Assembly: GCF_040529335.1 (NCBI RefSeq) | Contig: NZ_CP159534.1 | Span: 2,852,001-2,916,000 of the forward strand | DNA length: 64,000 bases | Reading direction: 5' to 3' | Source: Streptomyces sp. HUAS MG91 | Lineage (GTDB): Bacteria; Actinomycetota; Actinomycetes; Streptomycetales; Streptomycetaceae | Part shown: piece after piece, positions 12,301 through 21,393 of the stretch | Layout: every line of letters starts with the position of its first letter | Numbering within the stretch: the stretch's first letter is position 1 | Made by a program: the position numbers and the translations under genes | The notes under the pieces: generated by a model | What the model was told of the DNA's origin: nothing | Databases searched by the model: none | The model's input: only the letters and a program-made list of their open reading frames with translations

Positions 12301-14841
12301 TCAGGGTCCGCTCCGCGCCACCTCCAGTCCCACGCCGCCCCGCGCGCCCCGCCCACCGCTCAGGACGGCGACCGCTCCGTCCCGGTCCGTCCGCAGCACC
12401 GCGACCCCCTGCGCCCGCAGCGCCGCGAGGGTCCGCGGAGCCGGATGCCCGTACGGGTTGTCGGCCCCAACGCTGATCAGCGCCAGCCGGGGCGCGACCC
12501 GCCGGAGCAACTCCGGGTCCTGGTAGGCCGAACCGTGGTGGGCGACCTTCAGCACGTCCACCCGGGACAGCCCGGCGCCCGCGCCGCTTCTCAGCAGGGC
12601 GCGCTGCGCGGCCGGTTCGAGGTCGCCGAGCAGCAGCAGGGTCAGGCCGCCGGTGCGCAGCAGCAGCGTGACGCTCGCGTCGTTCGGCCCGTCCGGGTCG
12701 GGCGCGGGGCGCGGCGGGGGCCACAGCACCTGCCAGTCGAGGGGACCGCTGCTGCGCCGCTCCCCCGCCACCGCCCGGATCATGGCGAGTCCGTGCGCCG
12801 CCGCGAGCCGCCGGACGAAGGCGGCCTGGTCCGCGGGCTCCGCGAAGCCCGTCGTCTCGATCGCCCCGACCGACCGTCCCCGCAACACCCCCGGCAGGCC
12901 CGCCACATGGTCCGCGTGGAAGTGGGTGAGCAGCACCAGCGGGATCCGGGTGATGCCCAGCGAGCGCAGACACCGGTCGACCCGCACCGGATCGGGCCCG
13001 GCGTCCACCACGACCCCGGCCCCCGCCCCGGCGGCGAGCACCAGCGCATCCCCCTGCCCGACGTCGCACATCACCAGCCGCCAGCCCGGCGGCGGCCAGC
13101 CGGTGATCACCCGCGTCAGGGGCGCCGGCTGCACCACGAACAGCAGGAGCAGCAGCGCACAGGCCCCGCAGATCCAGGCGGACTTGAGCGCTCTGCGCCC
13201 CACCACGACCAGCACCGCCGTGCCGACCGCGAGCAGCATGCCCCCGCGCCAGCCGCCCGGCCAGTCCACACCACTGCCCGGCATCGCGGCCCCCGTCCGC
13301 GCGATCCGCGCGATCAGGCTCGCGGGCCAACTCGCGCACCACGCGCAGAACGTCGCCACCGGCATCGCGACCGGCGCCGCCGCGAGCGCCGCGAACCCCA
13401 GCACGGTCGCGGGCGCCACGGCGAACTCCGCGAGCAGATTGCACGGCACCGCCACCAGGCTCACCCGCGCCGCGAGGACGGCGACGACGGGCGCGCACAC
13501 GGCCTGGGCGGCGGCCGCCGCGCCGAGCGCCTCGGCGAGCCGCCCGGGCACCCGGCGCCCGCGCAGCGCCGCGCTCCAGCGCGGGGCGAGGGTGAGCAGC
13601 GCACCGGTGGCGAGCACCGACAGCAGGAATCCGTAACTCCGGGCCAGCCAGGGGTCGTACAGGACGAGCAGCAGCACGGCCGTGGCCAGGGCCGGGAGCA
13701 GGGACCTGCGGCGTCCGGTGGCGACGGCGAGCAGGGCGATCAGCCCGCACGACGCCGCCCGCAGCACGCTCGGCTCCGGTCTGCACACCACGACGAACCC
13801 GAGCGTCAGCCCACCGCCGAGCAGCGCGGTCGTCCGGAGCGACAGGCCGATCCGGGGCGCGAGTCCGCGTCTCTCGACGAGGTGCGCGGTGCCGGGCGGC
13901 CCGATCAGCAGGGCCAGCAGGATCGTGAAGTTCGCGCCGCTGACGGCGGTCAGGTGGAGCAGGTCGGTCGCTTCGAACGCGGCGTGCAGTTCCGGCGTGA
14001 CCCGTGCCGTGTCCCCGACGACGAGACCGGGCAGGAGGGCCCGCGCGTCGGCGGGCAGCCCGTCCGTCGCCCGCCGCAGTCCCGCGCGCAGGTCGCCGGC
14101 CAGCCGCTGCGGCCCGCTCGGCGCACCCACCACGCGCGGTCGCTCGCCGGACCCGACGCGCAGCACCGCCGCGGTCCGGTCGCCGCCGGTCAGGGGTGGC
14201 GCGAGCGCGCCCGTGACCCGCAGCCGGGTGGTCGGCAGCCGGGACAGCCAGGGGCTGCCGCGCGGCCCGGCGCTCGGGTCGCCCGGCGCCGCCCTGGGCG
14301 CGTCCGCGATGACCAGGACGGGGGTCCGGGTCCGGTACGCCGTGCCGTCGGGTGCCGTCAGCCGCACCATCTCCGCCTCGACGAGCACGGCGGCGGGCGC
14401 CGCGTGGTCCCCGCTGATCCGAGGCCGGGTGAGCCGGGGGTCGGAGGTGATCTCCACCTCGGCGTCGACCCGGGCGTACCGGGCCGCGAGCTCGGGCACC
14501 GGGCCCCGGCGCAGGTCGGCTCCGTGCAGGCCCGCCGAGGCGGCTGCCGCCGCGGTGCAGAGGAGAAGCAGCGCGGCGGAGGGGCTCCGCCAGGCGCGGG
14601 CGTCGCGGTTTCCGGGGCTCGAGGCCGGGTGCGCCCGCTGCTTCCGCGGGGCTCCTCGGGGGCGGCCCGCGATCAGGAGCCCCGCACCGGCGAGCGCGCA
14701 CACCGTGGCCACTGCTGCCGCACACCGCCCCGGGGCCGTGAGCAGCAGCGCCGTCGTCGCCCAGGCCGCCAGTGCGGGCGGGACCAGCCTCAGGTCGGCG
14801 GGGCCCTCCTGGCGGTCTTCGGCCGTGCCGGTGCCGGTCAT
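12301..14841 (-). CDS. comEC: ComEC/Rec2-family DNA-uptake membrane protein
   Basis: The 846-residue polytopic protein has an N-terminal soluble OB-like region. The membrane 'competence' domain follows (HLTAVSGANFTILLALLIG, then multiple hydrophobic spans). The C-terminal metallo-beta-lactamase domain begins near DVGQGDALVL and carries the metal motif THFHADHVAG around residues 635-645, then KVAHHGS. In competent bacteria ComEC forms the inner-membrane channel for single-stranded DNA, and the C-terminal domain is thought to be a nuclease. Natural competence is not established in Streptomyces, so its role here is open. The start ATG at 14841 overlaps the comEA stop as ATGA. Confidence 0.93.
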   Translation of the reverse strand: MTGTGTAEDRQEGPADLRLVPPALAAWATTALLLTAPGRCAAAVATVCALAGAGLLIAGRPRGAPRKQRAHPASSPGNRDARAWRSPSAALLLLCTAAAAASAGLHGADLRRGPVPELAARYARVDAEVEITSDPRLTRPRISGDHAAPAAVLVEAEMVRLTAPDGTAYRTRTPVLVIADAPRAAPGDPSAGPRGSPWLSRLPTTRLRVTGALAPPLTGGDRTAAVLRVGSGERPRVVGAPSGPQRLAGDLRAGLRRATDGLPADARALLPGLVVGDTARVTPELHAAFEATDLLHLTAVSGANFTILLALLIGPPGTAHLVERRGLAPRIGLSLRTTALLGGGLTLGFVVVCRPEPSVLRAASCGLIALLAVATGRRRSLLPALATAVLLLVLYDPWLARSYGFLLSVLATGALLTLAPRWSAALRGRRVPGRLAEALGAAAAAQAVCAPVVAVLAARVSLVAVPCNLLAEFAVAPATVLGFAALAAAPVAMPVATFCAWCASWPASLIARIARTGAAMPGSGVDWPGGWRGGMLLAVGTAVLVVVGRRALKSAWICGACALLLLLFVVQPAPLTRVITGWPPPGWRLVMCDVGQGDALVLAAGAGAGVVVDAGPDPVRVDRCLRSLGITRIPLVLLTHFHADHVAGLPGVLRGRSVGAIETTGFAEPADQAAFVRRLAAAHGLAMIRAVAGERRSSGPLDWQVLWPPPRPAPDPDGPNDASVTLLLRTGGLTLLLLGDLEPAAQRALLRSGAGAGLSRVDVLKVAHHGSAYQDPELLRRVAPRLALISVGADNPYGHPAPRTLAALRAQGVAVLRTDRDGAVAVLSGGRGARGGVGLEVARSGP

Positions 14842-16265
14842 GGCCGGACCAGATTCCGCAGGTCCTCGAAGCGGCGGTCCCCGATGCCGTTGACTTCGCG
14901 GAGTTCGTCCACCGAGCGGAAGCCGCCGTGCTCGGTGCGGTAGTCGAGGATGTGCTGGGCCAGCACCGGGCCGACGCCGGGGAGGGTGTCGAGCTGTTCC
15001 ACACTCGCGGTGTTGAGGCCGATCGGCCCGGCGGGCGGCGCCGTGGCCGCCGAGCTTCCGCCGGGGCCGCCGCCACCGCCCGGCGGGACCGCGCCGGGCG
15101 CCGCCGGCTCTCCCACCAGTACCTGCTCGCCGTCGGTCAGTAGCCGCGCCCGGTTGAGCCCCGCCGTGTCCGCGCCGGGGCGGACCCCACCGGCGGCCCG
15201 CAGCGCGTCCGCGACCCGGGCCCCGGCGGGCAGCCGCTGGATGCCGGGGCGGCGCACCTTCCCGGCGACGTCCACGACGATCCCCGCGCCGCCCGTCGGC
15301 GAGGACTGGGGCGCCGGGCCCGGCTCCGGCCCGGGCGAGGGCGACGGAACGGGGTCGGCAGCCGCCGGAGCCGCCGCCCGCACCGCCTCCGGGGCCCGCA
15401 CGGGCTGCGTCCGTCCGGCCCAGAAGTGCTGAACGGCGAAGATCGCCGCGACGCAGAGCACCACGACCACGGCCAGCGCACCACGCCGCTCGACACCACA
15501 GCGGGCCTGCACCCACAACGGCAACCGATCCCGCACAGCCGCCCCGACCTGCTCCCGCCAGGACACAGGACCGCCATCCACGGCCTCGGGGGACGCAGGC
15601 GCCCTGTCCGGCGCGGGACCCACGTCATGCACGGGCGCCATGTCCGGCGCGGGACCCACATCTTGCACGGGCGCCACGGCCGGCGCGGGACCCGCATCTT
15701 GCACGGGCGCCACGGCCGGCGAGGGCGCCACAGCAGACGAGGGACCCTCGTCCGGCTCAAGCCCCACATTCGACTCAGGCCCGGCGACCGACGCAGCCCC
15801 CACATCCGACGCGGGCCCCACGCCCGACGCAGACCCCACACCCGACGCAGACCCCACAACCGACGCGGGCCCCACGCCCGACGCAGCCCCCACACCCGAC
15901 GGAGGCCTCGCATCCAACGCGGACACCATCTCCGGCGCAGACCCGACATCCGGCTCAAGCCCTGCACCCGCCGCAGACCCCCCACCCGCCGCAAACCCCC
16001 CACCCCCAGGATCCCGCGCCGAAGAACGACCCCGCCGCGCCGGGGCGAACAGAACCTCCGCCCGCCGCCGCGTCTCCTCCTCGGCCTCGCCGCGCGCACG
16101 CCCCTGCCGCACGCGGCGCCGCGTCCGCCGCCGCTTCCGGGCGCGCCTGTCCGAGCCGGGGCCGCGCCCGGGTCCGGAGCTGGGTCCGGAGCTGGGTCCG
16201 GGCCCGGATCCGCGCCCCGGCCCACTGGATACCTGTGCTGTCCGAGACAGTGATCGAAGTGCCAT
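14838..16265 (-). CDS. comEA: ComEA-family DNA-binding protein with long repetitive N-terminus
   Basis: The protein is 475 residues, against about 200-300 in many ComEA homologues. From the C-terminus, a tandem helix-hairpin-helix DNA-binding domain (LNTASVEQLDTLPGVGP ... GIGDRRFEDL) is preceded by an SLBB domain (VDVAGKVRRPGIQRLPAGAR). Before that come a Pro/Ser-rich linker and one membrane span (LAVVVVLCVAAIFAVQHF). The first half is cytoplasmic: a basic Arg-rich patch, then roughly 130 residues of degenerate repeats (VGPASxVGxAS, PAVAPVQDVGPAP). ATG 16265 (MALRSLSRTAQ) is used; an in-frame start at 16289 is possible. It is co-translated with comEC. Confidence 0.88.
   Translation of the reverse strand: MALRSLSRTAQVSSGPGRGSGPGPSSGPSSGPGRGPGSDRRARKRRRTRRRVRQGRARGEAEEETRRRAEVLFAPARRGRSSARDPGGGGFAAGGGSAAGAGLEPDVGSAPEMVSALDARPPSGVGAASGVGPASVVGSASGVGSASGVGPASDVGAASVAGPESNVGLEPDEGPSSAVAPSPAVAPVQDAGPAPAVAPVQDVGPAPDMAPVHDVGPAPDRAPASPEAVDGGPVSWREQVGAAVRDRLPLWVQARCGVERRGALAVVVVLCVAAIFAVQHFWAGRTQPVRAPEAVRAAAPAAADPVPSPSPGPEPGPAPQSSPTGGAGIVVDVAGKVRRPGIQRLPAGARVADALRAAGGVRPGADTAGLNRARLLTDGEQVLVGEPAAPGAVPPGGGGGPGGSSAATAPPAGPIGLNTASVEQLDTLPGVGPVLAQHILDYRTEHGGFRSVDELREVNGIGDRRFEDLRNLVRP
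15600..15950. repeat. Coding minisatellite inside comEA
   Basis: Two tandem families lie here. At about 15600-15730, roughly 3.5 copies of a 36-bp unit contain GGCGCGGGACCCACATCTTG. At about 15785-15905, roughly seven copies of an 18-bp unit resemble CCGACGCAGACCCCACAC. Both are multiples of 3, so the frame is kept while copy number can change. Confidence 0.8.
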
Positions 16266-16362
16266 GTCCCGAGACGGTAGACACCGCACTCGGCATTAGT
16301 GGATCTTGCTCAATTTCCGGGGACAACGGGCCAGTTGTGGAAAACCCCGTCACCCGCGCGGG

Positions 16363-17211
16363 TTACGTCCGGGGCGAGACCACCGCGCCGAGCAGCCCCG
16401 GCCCCGTGTGCGCCCCGATCACCGCTCCCACCTCGCTGACGTGCAGCTCACCGAGGCCGGGCACCCGCTCGCGCAGCCACTCCGCGAGGGCCTCCGCCCG
16501 CTCCGGTGCCGCCAGGTGGTGCACGGCGATGTCGACCTGACCGGTGCCCGCGCGCTCGGCGACGATCTCCTGGAGCCGTGCGATCGCCTTGGACGCCGTA
16601 CGGACCTTCTCCAGGAACTCGATGCGGCCGCCGTCGAGCTGCAACAGCGGCTTGACCGCGAGCGCCGAGCCGAAGAGAGCCTGCGCGGCCCCGATCCGCC
16701 CGCCGCGGCGCAGATAGTCCAGGGTGTCGACGTAGAAGTACGCGGAGGTGCCCGCGGCGCGCTTCTCCGCGGCGGTCACCGCCTCGTCGACGGTGCCTCC
16801 GGCGTCCGCCGTCTCCGCCGCCGCGAGCGCGCAGAAGCCGAGCGCCATGGCGACCATCCCGGTGTCCACCACCCGCACCGGGACCGGTGCCTCACGCGCC
16901 GCGAGGACCGCCGCGTCGTAGGTTCCGGAGAACTCGGACGACAGGTGCAGCGAGATGATGTCGGTGGCGCCGGACTCGGCGACCCTGCGATAGGTCTCGG
17001 CGAACAGCTCGGGGCTGGGTCTCGACGTCGTCACCGGCCGGCGCTTCTGCAACGCCTCGGCGAGCGAGCGGGCGGAGATCTCCGTGCCCTCTTCGAGCGC
17101 CCGGTCGCCCAGGACCACGGTCAGCGGCACCGCCGTGATGCCGTGGCGCTCCATCGTCCGCTGCGGCAGGTAGGCCGTTGAATCGGTGACGATCGCGACA
17201 TGGCGGGACAT
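16363..17211 (-). CDS. DegV-family fatty-acid-binding protein
   Basis: The 282-residue protein begins MSRHVAIVTDSTAYLP, the DegV signature. The segment TTSRPSPELFAETY and the paired residues HLSSEFSGTYDAA line the lipid site. DTLDYLRRGGRIG and VKPLLQLDGG follow in the second domain. DegV/FakB proteins bind a single fatty acid and in Gram-positives present it to a fatty-acid kinase. No FakA-like kinase is nearby, so the partner is unknown. It is upstream of comEA on the same strand with a gap of about 100 bp. Confidence 0.9.
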   Translation of the reverse strand: MSRHVAIVTDSTAYLPQRTMERHGITAVPLTVVLGDRALEEGTEISARSLAEALQKRRPVTTSRPSPELFAETYRRVAESGATDIISLHLSSEFSGTYDAAVLAAREAPVPVRVVDTGMVAMALGFCALAAAETADAGGTVDEAVTAAEKRAAGTSAYFYVDTLDYLRRGGRIGAAQALFGSALAVKPLLQLDGGRIEFLEKVRTASKAIARLQEIVAERAGTGQVDIAVHHLAAPERAEALAEWLRERVPGLGELHVSEVGAVIGAHTGPGLLGAVVSPRT

Positions 17212-17295
17212 GCACCGGAGATTACCCGGCGAGGCCCGCCGTCGGCAGCCCGGCCCCCGGCGACCGGCGTCCGTCGGCCGACGAGCGGCCGGGGA

Positions 17296-17967
17296 TCAAG
17301 TCGTACTCTCCGGACGGGGTTTCTTCTGCCACGGATACACCGGCCGCACACCTGGCGGCGTGATCGCGGACCGGTCCGGTTTCTGTGGCCCGCCCGTGGC
17401 GGGTCCCGTCGCGTCCGGGGCGGCCTCGGTCGTCCAGTGCCGCAGGGCCCCCGCCTCCACGTCGATCTGGCTCCGCAGCACGTCCAGGTCGTCGCTCGCG
17501 AACCGGCCGGCCCGGTCGCGGGCCGCGTGCCGCAGGGCGTCGGCGGACTGGGTGATCTGTTCGGTGCGCGAGCGCAGCTCCGGCAGCAGACGGGCGATCT
17601 GCGCCTTGTCGGGCTCGCTCTCCAGTCGCTTCAGCTCGCCGTCCAGCTCGTGGCCGTGCGCGCTCAGCCGCTTGAAGAGGCCGAGGGACTCCTTGAGGGA
17701 CTCGTCCTCGGCCACGCGCGCGTGCAGCGCGTCCTGCGTGGCGCGCATGGAGCCGCGCAGCCTCAGCCGGAGCTGGGCCAGCTCGCTGGCCGCGCCGGGC
17801 TGGAAGCTCTTGGCCCGCAGGGTGGTGTCCTCGACGGTCCTGCGCGCCTGCGCCACCGTGCGGTCCACCCCGCGCTTGGCCGCGCCGACCGCCTTCACCG
17901 TCGCGTACGCGCCGAGGGCGACGAAGGCGATGAAGATCAGCGCCACGATCACCAGCACAGCTTCCAC
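17296..17967 (-). CDS. Membrane-anchored coiled-coil protein, function unknown
   Basis: The 223-residue protein opens with one strong membrane helix (MEAVLVIVALIFIAFVALGAY). A long charged helical region rich in Leu, Glu and Arg follows (about residues 30-185). The tail is Pro-rich (ITPPGVRPVYPWQKKPRPES). The GTG at 17967 is chosen because GGAGGAGCGCC immediately precedes it. The N-out/C-in or reverse topology cannot be decided from the sequence. No family is recognised; it resembles short apolipoprotein-like or structural coiled-coil proteins conserved near leuS in Streptomyces. Confidence 0.75.
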   Translation of the reverse strand: MEAVLVIVALIFIAFVALGAYATVKAVGAAKRGVDRTVAQARRTVEDTTLRAKSFQPGAASELAQLRLRLRGSMRATQDALHARVAEDESLKESLGLFKRLSAHGHELDGELKRLESEPDKAQIARLLPELRSRTEQITQSADALRHAARDRAGRFASDDLDVLRSQIDVEAGALRHWTTEAAPDATGPATGGPQKPDRSAITPPGVRPVYPWQKKPRPESTT

Positions 17968-18035
17968 GGCGCTCCTCCGATTCGTCCGCCCGCCCCGTCC
18001 GACCCTTCGGACCCGTCCTCCCACCGTAAACGGAC

Positions 18036-18076
18036 CGGGCAGGCCAGGGGTTCCAGCGGAACCCCCAACCTGCCCG
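18036..18076 (-). terminator. leuS terminator hairpin
   Basis: CGGGCAGG (18036-18043) pairs with CCTGCCCG (18069-18076), and an inner GGGGTTCC/GGAACCCC stem continues it with an AGC loop. It starts about 22 bp downstream of the leuS stop. Confidence 0.75.
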
Positions 18077-18097
18077 TAGGGAACAACCCTGAGTGCC

Positions 18098-21010
18098 TTA
18101 CGCGGGCACGATGTTCACCAGCTTCGGCGCCCGGACGATCACCTTGCGGATCCCGGCGCCGTCCAGCGCGGCGACGACCTTCTCGTCGGCCAGGGCGATC
18201 TTCTCCAGCTCCGCGTCGGAGATCGACGGGGAGACCTCCAGGCGGGCCTTGACCTTGCCCTTGATCTGGACGACGCAGGTCACCGACTCGTCGACCACGA
18301 AGGCCGGGTCGGCGACGGGGAAGTCCTGGTGGACGACCGAGTCGGTGTGGCCCAGCTTGCGCCACAGCTCCTCGGCGACGTGCGGGGCCAGCGGCGCGAC
18401 CAGCAGCACCAGGCGCTCGGCGACCGAGCGCGGCAGCGCGCCGCCCGCGTACGACTTGACAAGGTGGTTGTTCAGCTCGGTGACCTTGGCGATGGCGGTG
18501 TTGAACCGCATCCCCTCCAGGTCGCCGCGGACCCCGTCGATCGCCTTGTGCAGGGCGCGCAGCGTGGCCTCGTCGATGTCCGCCTCGGCGGCGTCGACGA
18601 CGGTGACCTCACCGGTCGTCTCGTCGACGATGTTGCGCCACAGGCGCTGCAGCAGCCGGAACTGGCCGACCACCGCGCGCGTGTCCCACGGCCGCGACAC
18701 GTCCAGCGGGCCCATCGCCATCTCGTACAGGCGCAGGGTGTCCGCGCCGTACTCCTCGCAGATCTCGTCCGGCGTGACGGCGTTCTTCAGGGACTTGCCC
18801 ATCTTGCCCAGCAGGCGGGAGACCTTCTCGCCCTGGTAGTAGTACGCGCCGTCGCGCTCCTCCACCTCGGCGGCGGGCACGGCGATCCCGCGCGCGTCCC
18901 GGTAGACGAAAGCCTGGATCATGCCCTGGTTGTACAGCTTGTGGAACGGCTCGGCCGACGAGATGTGACCCAGGTCGAACAGCACCTTCGACCAGAAACG
19001 CGCGTACAGCAGGTGCAGCACGGCGTGCTCGGCGCCGCCCACGTACAGGTCGACACCGCCGGTGGGCTGCCCCTCGCGCGGGCCCATCCAGTACTGCTCG
19101 ACGGCCGGGTCGACCAGCCGCTCGCCGTTGTGCGGGTCCAGGTAGCGCAGCTCGTACCAGCAGGACCCGGCCCAGTTGGGCATGGTGTTGGTCTCGCGGC
19201 GGAACGGGCGCGGGCCGCGGCCGTCGCCCAGGTCCAGGGTGACGTTGACCCAGTCCTGGTTGCGCGACAGCGGCGTCTCGGGCTCGGTGTCGGCGTCGTC
19301 CGGGTCGAAGGTGCGCGGGGTGTAGTCGTCGACCTCCGGCAGCTCCAGCGGCAGCATCGACTCGGGCAGCGGGTGGGCGATGCCGTCCTCGTCGTAGACG
19401 ATCGGGAAGGGCTCGCCCCAGTAGCGCTGGCGGCTGAACAGCCAGTCGCGCAGCCGGAAGTTGACCGTGCCGTGGCCGATGCCCTTGCGGGCCAGCCACT
19501 CGGTCATCCGGGCCTTGGCGTCGGCGACGCCCAGGCCGTCCAGCGCGACCTCGTCGTTCGAGGAGTTGACCAGCTTCGCCTCGTACGCGACGAAGGCGTC
19601 GTCCCACGTCGTCGTGTCGGTGCCGCGGTCGTCCGACGGCTGGACCACGCACCGCATGGGCAGCTCGAAGGCGCGCGCGAACGCGAAGTCGCGGGCGTCG
19701 TGCGCCGGGACGGCCATGATCGCGCCGGTGCCGTAGCCCATCAGGACGTAGTCGGCGATGAAGACCGGGACCTGCTCGCCGCTGACCGGGTTCGTCGCGT
19801 ACGCGCCCGTGAAGACGCCGGTCTTGTCCTTGGCCTCGGCCTGGCGCTCGACGTCCGACTTGGAGGCGGCCTGCTTGCGGTAGGCGGCGACGGCCTCGGC
19901 GGGCGTCGCGTGGCCGCCCGTCCACACGTCGTGGGTGCCCTCCGGCCAGGCGGCGGGAGTGATCTTCTCCACCAGGTCGTGCTCGGGGGCCAGCACCATG
20001 TAGGTGGCGCCGAACAGGGTGTCCTGGCGGGTGGAGAAGACGGTGATGACGTCGTCGGAGGAGTCGAAGCCGAAGTCGATCCGGGCGCCTTCGGAGCGGC
20101 CGATCCAGTTGCGCTGCTGCAGCTTGATCGCCTCGGGCCAGTCCAGGCCGTCCAGGTCGTCGATCAGGCGGTCCGCGTAGGCGGTGATGCGCATGTTCCA
20201 CTGGCGCAGCTTGGCCTTGAAGACCGGGAAGTTGCCGCGCTCGGAGCGGCCGTCGGCGGTGACCTCCTCGTTGGCCAGGACGGTGCCCAGGCCCGGCGCC
20301 CAGTTCACGGGCGCGTCGGAGGCGTACGCCAGGCGGTACTCGCCCAGGACGTCGGCGCGCTCGGCCTCGCTCAGCGCGGACCACGAGCCGCCGCCGGGAA
20401 CCGCGCGCTCACCGTTCTCGAACTGGGCGACCAGATCGGCGATGGGACGGGCCTTCTTCAGCTCGTCGTCGTACCAGGAGTTGAAGATCTGCAGGAAGAT
20501 CCACTGCGTCCACTTGTAGTACTCCGGGTCGATCGTGGCGAACGACCGGCGCTTGTCGTGCCCCAGGCCCAGGGCGCGCAGCTGCGCCTTCATGTTCTCC
20601 ATGTTGGCCTCGGTCGACGTGCGCGGGTGGGTGCCCGTCTGCACGGCGTACTGCTCGGCCGGCAGGCCGAACGCGTCGAAGCCCAGGGTGTGCAGCACGT
20701 TGTGGCCGTTCATGCGCTGGAAGCGCGCGAAGACGTCCGTGGCGATGTAGCCCAGCGGGTGGCCGACGTGCAGGCCCGCACCCGAGGGGTACGGGAACAT
20801 GTCCATGATGAACTTCTTCGGGCGGGCGGCGACGGCACGGGCCTCGTCGGTCTCCCCGGCCAGGTCACCGCTCGGGTTCGGCGCCTCGTAGGTGCCCTTC
20901 TCGTCCCAGAAGTCCTGCCAGCGTGCCTCGATGTCGGCGGCCATGGCCGCCGTGTAGCGGTGCGGCGCGACCGCCGCCTCGGAAGCGGCGGCGGTGTTCG
21001 TCTCGCTCAT
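18098..21010 (-). CDS. leuS: Leucyl-tRNA synthetase
   Basis: The 970-residue class I synthetase charges tRNA-Leu. The HIGH-type motif is HVGH in [16 protein letters not shown] (near residue 80). The KMSKS motif is present as KMGKS near 733. The CP1 editing region ([13 protein letters not shown]) and the C-terminal anticodon and LeuS-specific domains are complete. ATG 21010 gives [12 protein letters not shown], with TTTGAGGATC directly upstream. A leader peptide with three consecutive Leu codons and a terminator lie between promoter and gene, so expression is probably attenuated when charged tRNA-Leu is plentiful. Confidence 0.97.
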   Translation of the reverse strand: MSETNTAAASEAAVAPHRYTAAMAADIEARWQDFWDEKGTYEAPNPSGDLAGETDEARAVAARPKKFIMDMFPYPSGAGLHVGHPLGYIATDVFARFQRMNGHNVLHTLGFDAFGLPAEQYAVQTGTHPRTSTEANMENMKAQLRALGLGHDKRRSFATIDPEYYKWTQWIFLQIFNSWYDDELKKARPIADLVAQFENGERAVPGGGSWSALSEAERADVLGEYRLAYASDAPVNWAPGLGTVLANEEVTADGRSERGNFPVFKAKLRQWNMRITAYADRLIDDLDGLDWPEAIKLQQRNWIGRSEGARIDFGFDSSDDVITVFSTRQDTLFGATYMVLAPEHDLVEKITPAAWPEGTHDVWTGGHATPAEAVAAYRKQAASKSDVERQAEAKDKTGVFTGAYATNPVSGEQVPVFIADYVLMGYGTGAIMAVPAHDARDFAFARAFELPMRCVVQPSDDRGTDTTTWDDAFVAYEAKLVNSSNDEVALDGLGVADAKARMTEWLARKGIGHGTVNFRLRDWLFSRQRYWGEPFPIVYDEDGIAHPLPESMLPLELPEVDDYTPRTFDPDDADTEPETPLSRNQDWVNVTLDLGDGRGPRPFRRETNTMPNWAGSCWYELRYLDPHNGERLVDPAVEQYWMGPREGQPTGGVDLYVGGAEHAVLHLLYARFWSKVLFDLGHISSAEPFHKLYNQGMIQAFVYRDARGIAVPAAEVEERDGAYYYQGEKVSRLLGKMGKSLKNAVTPDEICEEYGADTLRLYEMAMGPLDVSRPWDTRAVVGQFRLLQRLWRNIVDETTGEVTVVDAAEADIDEATLRALHKAIDGVRGDLEGMRFNTAIAKVTELNNHLVKSYAGGALPRSVAERLVLLVAPLAPHVAEELWRKLGHTDSVVHQDFPVADPAFVVDESVTCVVQIKGKVKARLEVSPSISDAELEKIALADEKVVAALDGAGIRKVIVRAPKLVNIVPA

Positions 21011-21063
21011 GATCCTCAAAGCTCCATCGATCGTCTCTGCCGGCGGCCAGTGCTCAAGAAATG

Positions 21064-21088
21064 AAAAAGCCCCTCGCACAGGAGGGGA
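21064..21088 (-). terminator. leuS attenuator (intrinsic terminator in the leader)
   Basis: On the minus strand, CCCCTC (21087-21082) and GAGGGG (21075-21070) pair around CTGTGC, then C and TTTTT follow (21068-21064). It lies 54 bp upstream of the leuS start and after the leader peptide, so it can only act on the leuS transcript. An upstream GCCCCT (21120-21115) could pair with the AGGGGC of the terminator and open it. Confidence 0.8.
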
Positions 21089-21133
21089 CGCCGCGCCGAT
21101 GCCGACCTCACGCCAGGGGCGGGTCGGGACTGA

Positions 21134-21172
21134 TCAGCGCGGCTCACTAAGCAGAAGGCGTACGGCACGCAT
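21134..21172 (-). CDS. leuS leader peptide MRAVRLLLSEPR
   Basis: A 12-codon reading frame (ATG to TGA) reads M-R-A-V-R-L-L-L-S-E-P-R, with Leu codons CTT, CTG and CTT in a row. It lies about 45 nt before the attenuator terminator and 124 nt before leuS. Three Leu codons in twelve, placed before a terminator in front of the leucyl-tRNA synthetase gene, is the hallmark of ribosome-mediated attenuation: stalling at Leu codons would favour an antiterminator. No Shine-Dalgarno is visible, and the -10-like TACCCT ends 6 nt before the ATG, so the RNA may be leaderless. Confidence 0.75.
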   Translation of the reverse strand: MRAVRLLLSEPR

Positions 21173-21178
21173 GGCGTC

Positions 21179-21184
21179 AGGGTA
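21179..21184 (-). promoter_or_regulatory. -10-like box of the leuS leader transcript
   Basis: TACCCT on the minus strand is followed after 6 nt by the leader peptide ATG. That spacing puts transcription start at or next to the A of the ATG. No convincing -35 box is visible at 16-18 nt. Confidence 0.45.
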
Positions 21185-21293
21185 CCGCAGCCCCCGCACG
21201 AGCCGCGACGGGCTTCCTCGCGCCCCTCAGGACACCCCGGGTTACTCCGCGTACCACCCTCTATCGGGGCAACACAAATACCAGGCTTCCTCT

Positions 21294-21311
21294 AGATAAC
21301 GGCGAGATAAC
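21294..21311. repeat. Two AGATAAC direct repeats, 11-bp spacing
   Basis: AGATAAC occurs at 21294-21300 and 21305-21311, one helical turn apart, about 83 bp upstream of the membrane redox gene. Flanking TACCAG (about 21279-21284) and CTGGTA (about 21328-21333) form a wider inverted repeat. Head-to-tail heptamers at 11 bp are how PhoP-type regulators bind, but the heptamer differs from the known PHO box. Confidence 0.35.
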
Positions 21312-21393
21312 TCAAACCTCGTACTGGCTGGTATGCGGCGACCTAGAGTGCGGGCTGTGGGTCCACTGTGCCGAACCATTCGGAGTCGCCCCC

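Noticed and set aside
15600..15950. CRISPR array
   Set aside because: Units are 18 and 36 bp with no unique spacers, and lie within a coding frame; no cas genes are present.
18329..21064. 911-codon plus-strand frame opposite leuS
   Set aside because: It is antisense to a fully conserved synthetase and has low-complexity Val/Asp/Arg composition with no motif.
21173..21240. T-box riboswitch upstream of leuS
   Set aside because: No T-box sequence (TGGNACC type) or specifier loop could be found. The leader peptide with three Leu codons explains the terminator better.
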